Shown in pieces: positions 22,891-35,088 of a DNA stretch of 64,000 nt. The DNA comes from Argentina anserina (taxonomy: Eukaryota > Streptophyta > Magnoliopsida > Rosales > Rosaceae), in assembly GCF_933775445.1 (NCBI RefSeq), contig NC_065873.1, positions 6,386,001-6,450,000 on the forward strand, in the 5' to 3' direction. Position numbers and translations under genes: made by a program. The notes beneath the pieces were generated by a model. It was not told the DNA's origin. It saw only the letters and a list, made by a program, of their open reading frames with translations, and ran no database searches. Numbering within the stretch: position 1 is the stretch's first letter; the number at the start of each line of letters is the position of its first letter.

Positions 22891-25755
22891 TGTAATAACC
22901 CTAAATTCCAAAACAATATTTGGTATAATTTAAAATTCTATTAAGTCGTGAAGTTTGATTTAAACCGAATGTGATTGTTTGCGATGTTTTGAAACAAAAA
23001 AAAAACGGAAACGTTTTCGGAACGTTTATTAAGAAAAACGTTACGTTTCCGAACGAAATTATCGACTTTTATTCCGTCGCTCGGTTGCGAAAACTTTCTT
23101 CACGAAAGTTGTAGAGCTCGTCGATACGAGTTCGTGGATATGTTACGCGTTCGAATCGGACGTTGTGTGTAAAAGTTATTATTGACGGAAGATAGTTTCC
23201 GATTTTAAGGGGGGGTATAAAGGACATTTTGTGAAGTAGGGTTTCTATTTTCAGAAACCCTCTTCTCTCTCCCCTCTCTCTTCCGCCGCCCCTCTCTTTC
23301 TTTTCTCTTTCTTTTCTCTTTCTTTTCTCTCTTTTCTCTTTCTTTTCTCTTTCTTTTCTCTCTTTTCTCTCTTTTCTCTCTCTTTTCTCTCTTTTCTCTC
23401 TTTTCTCTCTCTTTTCTCTCATTCTCTCTTCACACTCTCGGTTCTCTCTTTCTCCCTCTCCCTCTCTCGGCTTTCTCCCTCTCCCTCTCCCTCTCCTCAC
23501 CGAGCAGCTGCACCTCACCACCGTCCCTGGGAATCGCGAGACCCCTACCACCACCTCGAGCACGCCGAGCCTCCTCCTGCCGCCAAGGAGCCACAACGAA
23601 GAGGAAGCTCCTTTCAAGCGTTCCCGACGGTTTTGGACTCCGATCTAGGTAAGGAGGCTTTTAATTCATGGTTGTGATGTTGTGTGATGTTTTTTTGATG
23701 AAATGGGAGGTTGTTGGTGGAGATCGGAGGGAGAGGTGGAAGGAGGGTTACCGCCGCCTAGAGGCGGCGCGTGGAGGAGCGTGGGAGGAGTAGGAGGCGG
23801 CCTAGGACCGGAGAGAGGAAGAGGGGAGAAAGGAGGAGGGTTTTGGAGTGGTGGTGACATCACACGCGCCGGTTTTGGGCTCGGCGCGTGGGCCCCACGC
23901 GCGGCCGGCCGGAGGTGGCGCGTGTGCCACACGCGCCGCCGTGTGAGGCGGTGTGAGCAATTTCGACAGAAGGGTATTTTGGTAATTTACTGTGTACGGT
24001 AAATGTAAATGTAATTTTTATTTACTACGGTAAATGTAATTAAATTTTACCTTCGGTAAATGTAAATATAAATTACTTTCAGTAAATGTAAAAAGTAATT
24101 TGTAAAAGGTAATAGTAAATTTTATTTACTGAGATTGTATTTACATTTAAATCGTACGTATACGTACATAAATACGTATTAATATTTATACGTACAGAAA
24201 TACGTATTAATATTTATACGTACAGAAATACGTATTATTATTTATACGTACATAAATACGTATTTAATATTTATACGTACAGAAATACATATATAATAAT
24301 TATACGTACAGAAATACGTATATAGTACTTATACGTACAGAAATACGTATATAGTACTTATACGTACAGAAATACGTATATAGTATTTATACGTACATAA
24401 ATACGTATTAATTGAGTATTGTACAGTAACCGTGAATAGTGAACAGTAACTTCGTAAAACCGAAAATTGCTGAACAGTAATCGATTATTACTTTTCGGCA
24501 TTTAAAGGTTTACGAAACGATTCTAAATTCTTTTCTTATCTTTTCAAGGTGATCGTTAAATCGAGGAAAGGAATTATCATCGGGAATTGTGGAATTACGC
24601 TCGAGTCGTTAAGGTGAGTAAAATCTCACTTATTTACGAATCTACCCTTGCGGTGATTCCATGATTTTTGCAAAAGTTTTTAATATTGAATTACGACACG
24701 TATACAATATAGTGGATTACGTATATATCGTATAAATGGTAATAAGTACATATATATATATAGTTTGCTATATTATATACTGTTATGAATTCATTGGAAT
24801 TGGTCATTTCGAATGACGAGAATTAAATGTTGAGCATGTGATGTGATTTTTTGTACAATATGAGGTGTGATTATTGTACGTGATTTTTAACATTGAGATT
24901 GTTAAAATGTTGATTTGTCTTCGGACGTGATTGGTACAATATGATGTGAGATTATTGTACGTGTTTGGCAAGTCGGAACCTAGCCTTTGGCCGGGCGAAA
25001 GTTACGATACAGTTAGAGCTCTAGTCTGTCTGCCTTAGTACTGCATGTGAGGTAACGGGTGGTTATCTGCTCATGGGTACTCAGTTATTTTGGATGTTGG
25101 GTAGCGGGTGGCTATCCAATATCAACGGTGTATTACGAGAGGGGTAACGGATGTGTACCAGCGTTCTTGCTACCCGTATTATAAATGCATTGGGTAACCA
25201 GAAGGGTTACTTAATTTCCTCATGAGCGTTTTGTTTCACATTTCTTTGGGTCAACCAGATGGGCTGACCATTGACTCATGAGGGCATTTATATTTGTTGT
25301 TTTGTGATCTTTCGTATATTTTGATATGCGAATTATATTTTTGATTTTACTTATACGAGCTATAAGCTTACCGGGTTTGTGTTTACAATCCCGGTGCACC
25401 AATTCGATGGTGTAGGGGATAATTCCGTAGGTGCTGATTAGTGGAGGTTGAGTGACGACTACAGAGGATCGAAGTCGTTCGGATCCTACTTGTGGTGAGA
25501 TTTTAGCATGGATTCGTGTGTGAGGATTTGTGTATTTTTATTTGTGAGATTTGTGAGTGATTTGTGAGGATTAATACATTTCCATTTTGTGTATGGATTA
25601 TCATTTGGGTTGTAATAATTGGTTGTCTGAGTTGTATTGAGAACTCAGAATTGATCCGCTGTTACACTTTAATGATTTCGATTTATTTGAGATTATTTGT
25701 GTTTAACGACTTTAGAATTTTGAGTTTTTATGCTCGAAATTTTGGGGTCGTTACA
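22891..25755 (+). repeat. 3' LTR of the chromovirus
   Basis: 2865 bp. By eye it differs from the 5' LTR by only around ten substitutions plus length changes in the poly-A, CT-rich and ACGT-palindrome tracts and a small deletion near 24435. It is followed at once by the target duplication TAAAT. Confidence 0.95.
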
Positions 25756-25760
25756 TAAAT

Positions 25761-26716
25761 AGAGTATGAGACTTATAAGTTTCGTAGTCGAAAAGTCTAA
25801 ATAGACTTACACGAAAATTAAACATACCAAAATACATTATGGTCACTTAGCTTTATGAAGATGTTTTATCACAGTAAAGATATACAATATAATTAATTTC
25901 CAAGAAATACAAATCGGATTGCAAGACCAAGAATTGAAATGGTCGTATTTTTCGATACTTCATGAAAATACTTTATCACAAGAATATGTTTGTCCTCTCT
26001 TTATTTTTGAATTATAAAATTCTCATGAAATTTCGTTATCATGGCAATGCTCATATAATATGCTAAATAACATAATTATAAAAATTATATAAACATAGCA
26101 TATGCAACAAATAGAGCATATCATTTAACATTGTTAAGGAATTTACAAAACTTAGGCAATTATCGTATTCATGATACATGCCAATGACCATGTATAAATA
26201 TATAATGCTTAAAAATTTAAATCATAGCATCATGATTGAATGACATTCTAAGTAATTAAATTTTAATAATAAGCATAGCATGTAACATGGTTACATAATA
26301 TACAAGGCTAAGGCAATTTTTACACTCGTGCCAAAGACCATGTATAAATATAATGCGTAAAACGTAAATCATAACATTACGATGTAATTACATGCTAAGT
26401 AATCAAAAATAAATTTAAATCTGCATAGCATATAACATGTCACGATATTCACAGACTACTTTACTCACGTAACATATATAATTTCATTTATATATGTGAA
26501 ATTTAATAAAAGTGGCAACACTAATTTAGATCTTACTTGTAAGTTTGCCAAATAAACTGCATATCAAATGAGTCTCGTTCTCATAATTCCATGTTGCTCG
26601 TCACATGGTTATGAATAAATCACATGCAAAAACAACAATATTTACATGATTAGTCACTTTAATCATATATATGTGATTTAATCTCATTTAATTTACCGTA
26701 TTCAATAAAGGTAATA

Positions 26717-26752
<36 letters not shown>

Positions 26753-27763
26753 AAGTGGATGGCACATTTACCATTTACTTAATAGTTGTTAAATTGAGAT
26801 CGGTAACAGTGAATAGTAAATATGATTCACTGATCGGTAAAGTAATAAAATAATTACCTTTGACTTTTTACCGTTAGAGGTAAAATTTGAATCACCAAAG
26901 GTAAAGTCTTTTCTTTCCACGAATCAACATCGTGAAGTAACCCTCCTCATTCGATCATATTCATCGTGTAATTAAATGTCATCAAAATGAAAAAACGTAT
27001 GATTAATTACGTTAATCAAATATAAAATGAGTGAAAGTAAAATTAGGTTACTGGAAATAAATATCTGTGGGTTAAACAACTTTTAACCTGGAGGCAAAAT
27101 TACCATATGTGCCCCTCTCTTTACCAGTTACCAGAGTAAGAAACGTTATTCGGGTCCAGGAGATCCGGTTTGTGGGTGGCCGGGTCAAAATCTGCAGTGG
27201 TAGAGTTGTGATAGGTACGTCTACGAGCAGGCGTCATCAAGGCTTTAGAGCTTGTGGCGGCGTCGCCAAAGGTCGGCGATGAGGAGGAGGCGACGTCGGC
27301 GGTGGCTAGGAAGAGGTGCAGAGGTGACGGCGTCCAAGGTGGAGTCCCGACTTTGGGGCGGCCTTAGGGTTGTCGTGAGGTGTCAGATCGTCGATATGCA
27401 GCCGGGTCTAGGTCGGCAACGACAAGGTTCATATCCAACCGCCGTCGAGTCCATGAAGGCGTCGTCAATGGCTCAAAGGCCTTGGCGGCGAGTTAGACCA
27501 GATCGGTCTGATCTCTAGTGGTACCGCCGGCATGGGTCTGCAAGGTTGCCAGAGAAGAAGATAGGAGTGTCCAAAGAGATTGTATGGGTGTCCACTGAGA
27601 AAACAAAAAACGATTCTTGGAGATTTTCTTTCCAGCAGAATTTTTCCTCTGTCTTCTGCTATTGGATTTTTCATAACATTGGGAAAATTTCAGAAACTAG
27701 GGTTTTCTGTGTTTTTTTTCTTTAGGCTAAAAACTCAAATCTAAAGCAAACGTGCTGATAACG
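25761..27763 (-). pseudogene. 5' interior (leader and gag side) of the degenerate Copia element
   Basis: AT-rich decayed sequence lies at 25761-27000, followed by a GC-rich leader (27100-27550 on the plus strand). The leader resembles the leader of the Copia-like copy at 60775-61640: both carry a CCTCCAGGT motif, TTTTTCATTTTGATGA and a short ACACCCAT..ATCTC stretch. I can read no intact gag. An (AT)n run lies at 26721-26747. Confidence 0.6.
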
Positions 27764-27975
27764 TGTTGTGGGGAAAATGGAATGAATCTACTCATCTCAT
27801 TGATAATCCCCTTTATATACGGGTCAAGATTATAATAGAAATAAATGGTAATTACAATGAAAATTAAGGCTACATAATGGTGATTGATCCGTTACATCCG
27901 TTGACCATAAACGTCATTAACTTATTCCTTTATTTGCTTTAACGAATGCACACTAATGGTGTTTTTCTTTCAACA
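27764..27975 (-). repeat. 5' LTR of the degenerate Copia element
   Basis: 212 bp, on the minus strand starting TGTTGAAAG and ending CCACAACA, followed by the site CGTTATCAGCACG. It includes a TATATAAAGG promoter-like box (minus strand). Confidence 0.8.
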
Positions 27976-28290
27976 CCTTAATGAAATGTAACAGAATTAT
28001 AGTGAACCTTCTAAATTTATAACTTTGTTGAAATAAGTTTGTCATCTAAGTACTAGAGTTTAGATGACCAAAAAAATAATTTGTCGGCTTAGTAACCATC
28101 TTATACGACAAAAACCAATTGCATCGTCTTAGTGCACCCACCTAATGACAATACCACTTTTCGTCGTCTAAATTCCACTAAGGTGACGATTCATTTTACT
28201 TAGGTGGCGTAACCAATTTCGTCATCTTACATTTTATTACATGACGAAAATTTTTCGCAACTGTCGCCTAAATTACTTTTTGTGATAGTG

Positions 28291-31130
28291 ACGCGCATAA
28301 CAAAATTTTCTCAATTCTAGCACCAAGAAAGAAAGGAAAACAAAGTGCCTATGTATGGACTTAGCTAGTCATTGACTTCGTGGTTTGAGTTGTTTATCAA
28401 GTCGGGTTGAAATCACAAAACAATAATTTAGTAAATTAACTCAATTGAGAAAATTGTAAATAATGAATTAAAAATATAATTTCTGCAGCTTCTACAGTCC
28501 TACTTAGCCAGTAGCTAGATCTCCATAATTAATGAGTGGGCTGAGGGAATCAACACCCTAGCCCAATTGTGTGTGTGACATTATAAACAATCAATAGTTC
28601 AATACCCATGAGAACACCCTAGCCCAATTGTGTTTGTGACACTATTATAAACAATGTATCAATAGTTCAATACCCATGAGAGATTGTCATGAATGAAGAA
28701 TTAGATAGAATATGAAGCGCTACGGCATACTATCTAATTACTATTTGAACAAGATACTGCCTTCAAAATTAGATGACATAAAAAGTAAAACAAGTTTGCG
28801 TGCAAGCTCATCCGTTCAATACCTCTAGCGGTAATGCATTGCCCGTTAGCGAACGCAACACATGCATGTGAAAAATAAGATCCTAGCCTTTTTCGTGCTA
28901 TTATTGCACGATTAGAAACGCATTATGCATTGTTGGGACACAAGTATGAGAAATTCAAGCACAAGTCCATTCTTTCTCAAAGCTCTTGCACGATAACCTT
29001 GAATTTCTTTCGCAAATTGAAACCGCACCCTAAAAAAACAAGGAGTCTTTATAATAAAGTCCAAGCTCAATCATATCCGTCAATCAGAATTTTCTCAATA
29101 GTCTCTCTGAAAAGTTAGAACACTAAGCCTATTAGGTACTTGCTTCCTTTTAATCCTTTTTCTTTGTTGTCGTCGTTTGAATCACTGTGATTGTGGTAAG
29201 TGGTAAGATTTTCCATGGAGTGGAATTTAGACTTGCACGGCTCAGAGGATACTTTGTTCCCACAATTTATCATATTATAAAACTGGCTGAACAGTACGTA
29301 CAGCTGGTTCTCTCAAAATCAAATTGACTTTACATTCACCCAACCAGGCACCATCATAATCTCATAGGACCAATGCTCCCCACCAATATCTCAGTACCAT
29401 GGGGTAGGGTTGGGTAGGGTGCCCTATAAAACTGGCTGAAAGTATATATTCACGTACTGAACCGCGTGTATTGATCAACCTACTTCGTCTATGGTTGCCC
29501 TAGTTCAATTATATGTTACAACAAAACATGCATGGTGACTCCAAGAAGAAGCATATGATTAACCGCGGAGATACATAACCCCTAATGACATTAGGGAAAA
29601 TAACCACATAACCTCTAATGCATGATTACTAGTACCCGTTTGCCATTGGGACAAACCAATTTCACTCTCCTATCCATTTCATATTTGATGAACACATTAA
29701 TTTAAAGGTTTCCAACGATCTAAACCTAAAAAACGTTGTAGAGGAGAACTCTGCTAAGGTTTCATTTTCTCGGCTTGCTTTGGCAATCTTGGTCGAAGGA
29801 TTCGGATCTCCCAATCCTTTTGGGAAATCGAACAGTTGAATTGCATATAGCAACACTGTGCATCAACAGTACGTTCCTCCCAAAGGAATGCACATTAAAT
29901 AATTAGAAGAAGTAACAACATACATATGTTAAACAAACATATGTTAAACAAACATATGTTAATGATGTTATTTTTAATTTGGTATAATTAATTTTGCAGA
30001 GATATATATATGGTACGTACAGATATGTCACACCGTCACATATAAGGAGCAGCGAGGGGGAGACAAAAGCAAAGGTATATAATCTTGCATGTGCATGTAT
30101 ATAATTATACACATGTATTAATTATAGAGTAATCCACAAGTTAGAGTAGTTTTATAGCCATAGGAAATTTGATGCATACACTAAGCTAGTCTCCCTTCCC
30201 CTATCACCTAACCTCCTTGCTCCTATTATATATTGAAATTGATGGTTTATATCCAATACGAAAAATATTGCATTCAACCGATCGAAATTATATCATTTAG
30301 CCATTTAGGCCTTCATGTCCGTCTTCTCAATCCCTACCCAACACCACTCATGTGGTAATGTCTAGCTTCTCGACATTGTTTCACTAAATTGATATGCATA
30401 TGTCACCTGACCTTAGCTAATTCCAACAAATGGTTTTCCTTTCTGGTCTATTTTCCCTTGATCTGTAGAGAACAAAGCACCAAATAAGTAGGTATGGAAT
30501 TCTAGCATTTATTCAACCTGTCTAGAACCTTGATTTCTCGATTCTTATAAGTGGTACGTTCTGCATAGAGATTAAGCTAGTAGGTATAACTGGATATGTT
30601 TGTCTATGAATGCCTTTTCTTTCAGCTAGCGAGTAGATCTGACAGACAGCAACAAATCTTTTCGATGTCACTCTAGATAGAATCTTTTACTAGCTAGTTG
30701 ATGTCATGAACGTATTCTTGAAAAAAAAAAAGTTGATCTGATCTGCTATTATACTAGGGGTTATATATTTTGAGTTTTTGACACCCATCTTGGCCATCTT
30801 ATTCCTATTCTCATAGAGACCCCAATTTAGCTGCAGCTTATGATGTTTCAATATCTTGTTCTCTTTAGATGTCATCCAAGAGTTGGTCATTGGTGAATTA
30901 ATTCTTTATACGTGAATTGATCATGATGGTGGGACTTAGATATGTTTTTTTTTTAATCCGACGAATCCATACTAGCCAGTCGCCACCAATGTAAATGTAT
31001 TTGCAAAATTTAATTAAGCATTTGGATACTTGTAATTTTATAGCTATCAAACTTGAGTAGAGAAAGATGTCAAGTCATGCCAACCTAAGTTGCGACATGC
31101 TTGGACACCGAATATATATATATAACCATT
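28291..31130. other. Intergenic, only small repeats seen
   Basis: A ~61-70 bp tandem duplication (AACACCCTAGCCCAATTGTG) covers about 28552-28682. A 15 bp unit (CATATGTTAAACAAA) is repeated three times at about 29923-29963. TATAAAACTGGCTGAA occurs twice (about 29277 and 29426). I find no gene or RNA. Confidence 0.5.
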
Positions 31131-31525
31131 CTTGGCTGTAGAGGTCTGCACCAATATTTTAGTGCGGATTTTCATTTGTTCACCGCTTGTCGATTACATT
31201 TTCTCATCTCCACTATTTAGTACCTAGATAATATTGTGTAGATCATCTATGCAAAATTTCAGCCAATTTGATAATTGATAAGGTCCTCCAAATTGCGTTT
31301 TTCTGTTAAAAATACGAACGGTTTGTGTTTGACAGAATTCAGTCGGTACATTTGTTTTTTGATTTTGAAAGTCTTAACGATTACCAAATTGGTTAAAATT
31401 TTGCAGAGATGATCTACACAATATTATCTAGATACTAGACGGTGTACATGAAGAAATTCAATTGAAAAGTGGTGAAAAACTGGAAATCTGCACCAAAACC
31501 ATTGGTGCGGACATCCTTAACCGAG
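31131..31525. mobile_element. Foldback MITE with long inverted arms
   Basis: The two halves are imperfect inverted copies of each other over ~180 bp each. For example ATAATATTGTGTAGATCATC on the left is mirrored on the right, and TGCACCAA lies near both tips. No coding capacity. The target duplication is unclear. Confidence 0.65.
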
Positions 31526-31532
31526 AAAAATC

Positions 31533-31538
<6 letters not shown>

Positions 31539-31568
<30 letters not shown>
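31539..31568 (+). repeat. (AT)n microsatellite
   Basis: About 15 AT units just outside the foldback MITE. Similar (AT)n runs lie near 32309-32338, 32586-32616, 33210-33238 and 34735-34770. Confidence 0.9.
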
Positions 31569-31570
<2 letters not shown>

Positions 31571-32305
31571 ACTTAAGCCCTTAAGTTAATACTTAAGCTA
31601 ATTGTAGGGAATCGATCACGATCAGAGCGTCCCTTTCGCTTGAAACATATATAGCTCCGATCCGCTCAAAGAGAATCAATAAAAGTGCTAAATATTTTAG
31701 TGTCTGAAAGAAACAGAAATTTTCATGCAGTCAAAGTTTGATTTTTAATTAATTGAATGATGTATGATACATATAGAGCTATAGGCTGTTAATTAATTTT
31801 GAGGTTGCTTTTCTCTTCAACAAGCCGTCTCTCCCCCTTAATTAATAGGCGCTTGGTAAAAAAATCCTCATTTTTCAATCAGTTATGGTAAAGAAACTGA
31901 CTAAGATTTATGTCCGGCTTCTTTTTCTTGAGAAGAAAAGCAGAGCTAGCGAAAAACAAACTGAAGACGAGCCAAATCCTAATTTGTTGAGAGCTATTTA
32001 CTATCTTAATTGATTATAGGAAAATGTTTTAGCGTCATAATATGATGCCAGATCCGGCGCCGCAATTTTATGTGGCATGCCACGTTTTTTTTGTCATATC
32101 AGCAATTACAATAATCACAAAATGTCACTTTTAAATTAAAATACAATCATATCCTTGTTAATACAACGGCTCTAAATTATTATAAAAAAATTTTAGTTCT
32201 TTTTTTATATCATTTATTTTTTCAAAATGCTTTCAAATGTAATTAAAAAATACGATATATATAAAGTATGCTTGAAAAATATAGATATATATGTGTGTGC
32301 GCGGG

Positions 32306-32337
<32 letters not shown>

Positions 32338-32341
<4 letters not shown>

Positions 32342-32465
32342 TCTCTATCCAGAGTGAAGCTTCACTCCGAATTTTCATAGTAAAGTTCCAATTTTGACAC
32401 ACTTTTCGGTCAAATGTTTTCACCATAAGCGATTCAATATTTAGGTATGCTATTCAAGATCATCT
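32338..32465. mobile_element. Truncated copy of the CAGTCCCTAT foldback MITE
   Basis: It matches one arm of the complete element at 38667-39042, including AATTTTGACACACTTTTCGG and GATTCAATATTTAGGTATG, then breaks off. The other arm is missing. Confidence 0.7.
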
Positions 32466-32581
32466 CTACAATATATATGATTATTTTTTAATCAAATTAT
32501 TTATTTACATCTTTTTTCTACATACATAACCATACTTCGAATTATATATTCAACATACCCACCCATTCAAATATAGTGTGT

Positions 32582-32624
<43 letters not shown>

Positions 32625-32841
32625 TGTTGGAGGAGAAACGAAACGAGAATAATAACGACGTAATGGAACAAAACATAACCATTTAATTATTGATAATGAG
32701 GCCTATATATAGGCATTACATAACCACAATCTCGTAGGATTCAGAGTCTTAATCTGTTACAGAGATGCGAATCTATCTCTAACAATAAACCTAATAAGGC
32801 TATGACAGACACAATGGTAGAATAGTAATTCTCCCAGAACA
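32625..32841 (-). mobile_element. Solo LTR of a Copia or TRIM-type element
   Basis: 217 bp, TGTTGGAGG to CCAGAACA, flanked by the perfect 5 bp duplication CACAT (32620-32624 and 32842-32846). On the minus strand it starts TGTTCTGGGAGAAT, like the Copia LTR at 60579 (TGTTGTAGGAGAAT), and holds a CTATATATAGG box, so minus is the likely orientation. Confidence 0.8.
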
Positions 32842-33205
32842 CACATTTATTTTTAATTTTCAATGTATTTATTTATATTTTTCTAATATCTTTTAACATA
32901 CTATATCACGTAAAATAATAAATATAAAAATTAATAACATGTTTCGAAAAAAAATTATAACAAGTGTTTATCTTAAGTAATTTTATTAATTTATTTCATT
33001 ATTAAATATGAATAAATATATAATGACAATATTGCCCCTCAAATGCATGATATGTGACTTAAAATTGGATGAAAAACATTAAATTTAACGGATAGGGTGC
33101 AAATCGACAATTTTACCAAGTTTATGAGGTAAATTGACTCAAATGCAAGTTCAAGGTGCAAATTGACAATTATGACCAAATTTGGGGTGCAAATCGGTCT
33201 TTTTG

Positions 33206-33241
<36 letters not shown>

Positions 33242-33502
33242 GCGCGTTCACACACATATTTTAAATATATTTTCGTAAATTTTAATTTTTAAATTGTATT
33301 TTAGAAGCATTATTGTGATGAAAAGAAGAAATGATAAAAAAAAATATTTTTATAATAATTTAGAACCGTTGGATTAACAAGAATATAATTATCGTTTAAT
33401 TTATAATGACATTTTTATATAATTTTAATTGTTGATGTGAAAATGTGACATTGCATGTCACGTAAGATTGCGGCGCCGGATTTGACGTCATATTATAACG
33501 CT

Positions 33503-34732
33503 CTATCACTCCTCTTGATTATATATTTGGCAAGCTGATATAGATCCCTCATTTACGTTGAGGATGTTCCTAGTTGCTAGTTAATTAATCAGACTTACGT
33601 TCGCAGGCTCACTATGGACTAAATTTCGATCTATGCAAGAATATTGGTCTCTAAATATGCATCTATCTGTTACAGCATAACTGGCCGTGTGAGTCGAATT
33701 AGTTCCAGGTACCAGAGAAACCACGCCCGGATGCAGACACAGCTAGCTTGAAAACTAAGCTCAGAGCCTGAGCTCGAGATATATAGTTTTGGCCTGGTAT
33801 GGATTTTTATTAACACTCTAATATTTTTCGATACATACCGAACTCTACCTTTAGCTTGTTGGTAGTTGTACGTAGGGCTACTATATTCATGGTAACATGG
33901 AGTCTATATTCCTAATTTGAGTTTGCTTTAGAGATGGTGGCAAGGAAAGGCGTCACAAGTTCCGATTTAAGAGTTGAGACAGGATACAGCTATATGTAGA
34001 CTGTAGAGAGATCGACGGAGTTGGCCTCGCCGTGGACCTCTTATTCCTGTGCGGATGTCTACGTACATGAGTCTATGGTGTTTTTTTTTATGACCAACTA
34101 AAATCACGATTACAAACAAGATATATATAATATTTTAATTGAATTGAATCCAACAACAAACAATAACAACAATTAAATCGAGATTAAAAACACTAACTTG
34201 ATTCAGATAGAGGCCTGCTTTGCAGTGACTTGAGACAAAAATTTGTCCCCACTTGTGCTGCAGTTTCAGACGTCTATCTTGAGGATACAACTATCTGGGA
34301 CAAGCTTGTCCCTGGCGAATTTACTTTGTGTTTCAGAGAAGTCGATTTGAAGAAGAGATGAAGTTTTCGATGAATAACAACGACCATAGTGTCGTCCTTA
34401 TATAAAGTCAAATTCAAACAGGTAAAACTGTTCAAAAGGTTGTAACTGTTACCAACAGTTATTACCTTTAGTTTTATCCGAAAATAATAAAAATTAATAA
34501 AATTATTAATTTAAAAATTAAAATCAGATTTAATTTTTCCAGAGACCAAAGAGCTCCAAGGCCCAAAGCCCATCTATGACTTTATATATATATATATCAT
34601 TTTCTATGGGAAATCTATGACTTTATATATATCTATGGAACTGGTCTGTACTGCTGTCTTAATTTGATATCGTAGAACCTGGCATGCATATCTTTTATGC
34701 TTTGACTAAGTATGATTATTAGAGTAATACTG

Positions 34733-34773
<41 letters not shown>

Positions 34774-34999
34774 TGCTTCATCTTATCGTCATATGCACTC
34801 CGTTCTGATTATGGTATCATTGTAACTTTCCTGAAAATGAACCTCGTTGTTGCATTTATGGTTTCTGAGAAATTCTTCTGTGGGTTGTGCGTATCAGTTG
34901 GCAATTTGCGCATCCAATCAAAATTTGATACCTGCCCTCTTTCCACATCAGCATCGATGAAGAAAACTCAAGAGTAAGAAACCCGGAAACACCGAGATG

Positions 35000-35003
<4 letters not shown>
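33503..35003. other. Intergenic, no gene recognised
   Basis: The part at 34200-34480 is somewhat less AT-rich and has promoter-like TATATAAAG near 34400, but I see no convincing exon. Confidence 0.45.

Positions 35004-35084
<81 letters not shown>
35004..35084 (+). repeat. (CT)n microsatellite
   Basis: About 40 CT units with one break. It probably belonged to the 5' leader of the F-box gene remnant that continues at 36201. Confidence 0.95.

Positions 35085-35087
<3 letters not shown>

Positions 35088-35088
<1 letters not shown>

Larger units (their letters stand above)
15168..25755 (+). mobile_element. Intact Ty3/gypsy chromovirus-type LTR retrotransposon
   Basis: Two nearly identical LTRs (2913 and 2865 bp) start TGTAATAACCC and end GTCGTTACA. 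The element is flanked by the perfect 5 bp duplication TAAAT (15163-15167 and 25756-25760). A primer-binding site for initiator tRNA-Met, TGGTATCAGAGCC, lies at 18083-18095. A purine-rich tract ending AAGGGGGGTAGAT precedes the 3' LTR (about 22877-22890). One open gag-pol frame lies between. Long LTRs, pol order RT-RNaseH-IN and a chromodomain-like tail fit the plant Tekay/Del group. LTR identity and the unbroken frame indicate a recent insertion and a possibly autonomous element. It lies inside the minus-strand Copia element. Confidence 0.95.
11283..27975 (-). mobile_element. Degenerate Ty1/copia element, split by the chromovirus
   Basis: Two ~210 bp repeats in the same orientation (about 11283-11494 and 27764-27975) bracket the block. 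On the minus strand each starts TGTTGAAGG or TGTTGAAAG. Just inside the 27.8 kb copy is a primer-binding-type site, CGTTATCAGCACG. Just inside the 11.5 kb copy is a purine tract, GGGGGAG. The interior is full of stops. The minus strand at 12511-12567 still reads WRKVSHKRTGIDYEE, like the KARLVAKGF..RPGIDYEE block of Copia reverse transcriptase, and 12421-12475 reads EVIALHYLISLVVSEKL, the next conserved block. Without the 10.6 kb insertion the element would be ~6.1 kb. I find no clear target duplication, and the 11.3 kb outer border is uncertain by ~11 bp. Confidence 0.75.
8952..28290. mobile_element. CACTA-like DNA transposon (non-autonomous), host of nested elements
   Basis: The left end begins CACTAGAATTAATTATTTAG and the right end finishes GTGATAGTG, whose complement begins CACTATCAC. 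Both ends are followed inward by repeated subterminal motifs such as GTCGTCTAA, TTAGGCGAC and TTCGTCATC on both strands (8970-9130 and 28040-28280), as in CACTA elements. The flanking triplets are CCG and ACG, a near but imperfect 3 bp duplication. With the nested MITE and the Copia element removed, only about 1.9 kb remains, with no transposase. Confidence 0.6.
32031..33502. mobile_element. Long-TIR DNA element with nested insertions
   Basis: The ends are inverted copies: left AGCGTCATAATATGATGCC and right, on the complement, AGCGTTATAATATGACGTC, both continuing through ATCCGGCGCCGCAAT. The match continues inward for ~250 bp, for example TCTAAATTATTATAAAAA. A truncated foldback MITE, (AT)n tracts and a solo LTR lie inside. 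I find no target duplication and no transposase. Confidence 0.65.

Noticed and set aside
27252..27674. Arg-rich frames in the GC-rich block next to the Copia LTR
   Set aside because: The block is the leader of the minus-strand Copia element, shared with 60980-61340, and the frames are not conserved between copies.
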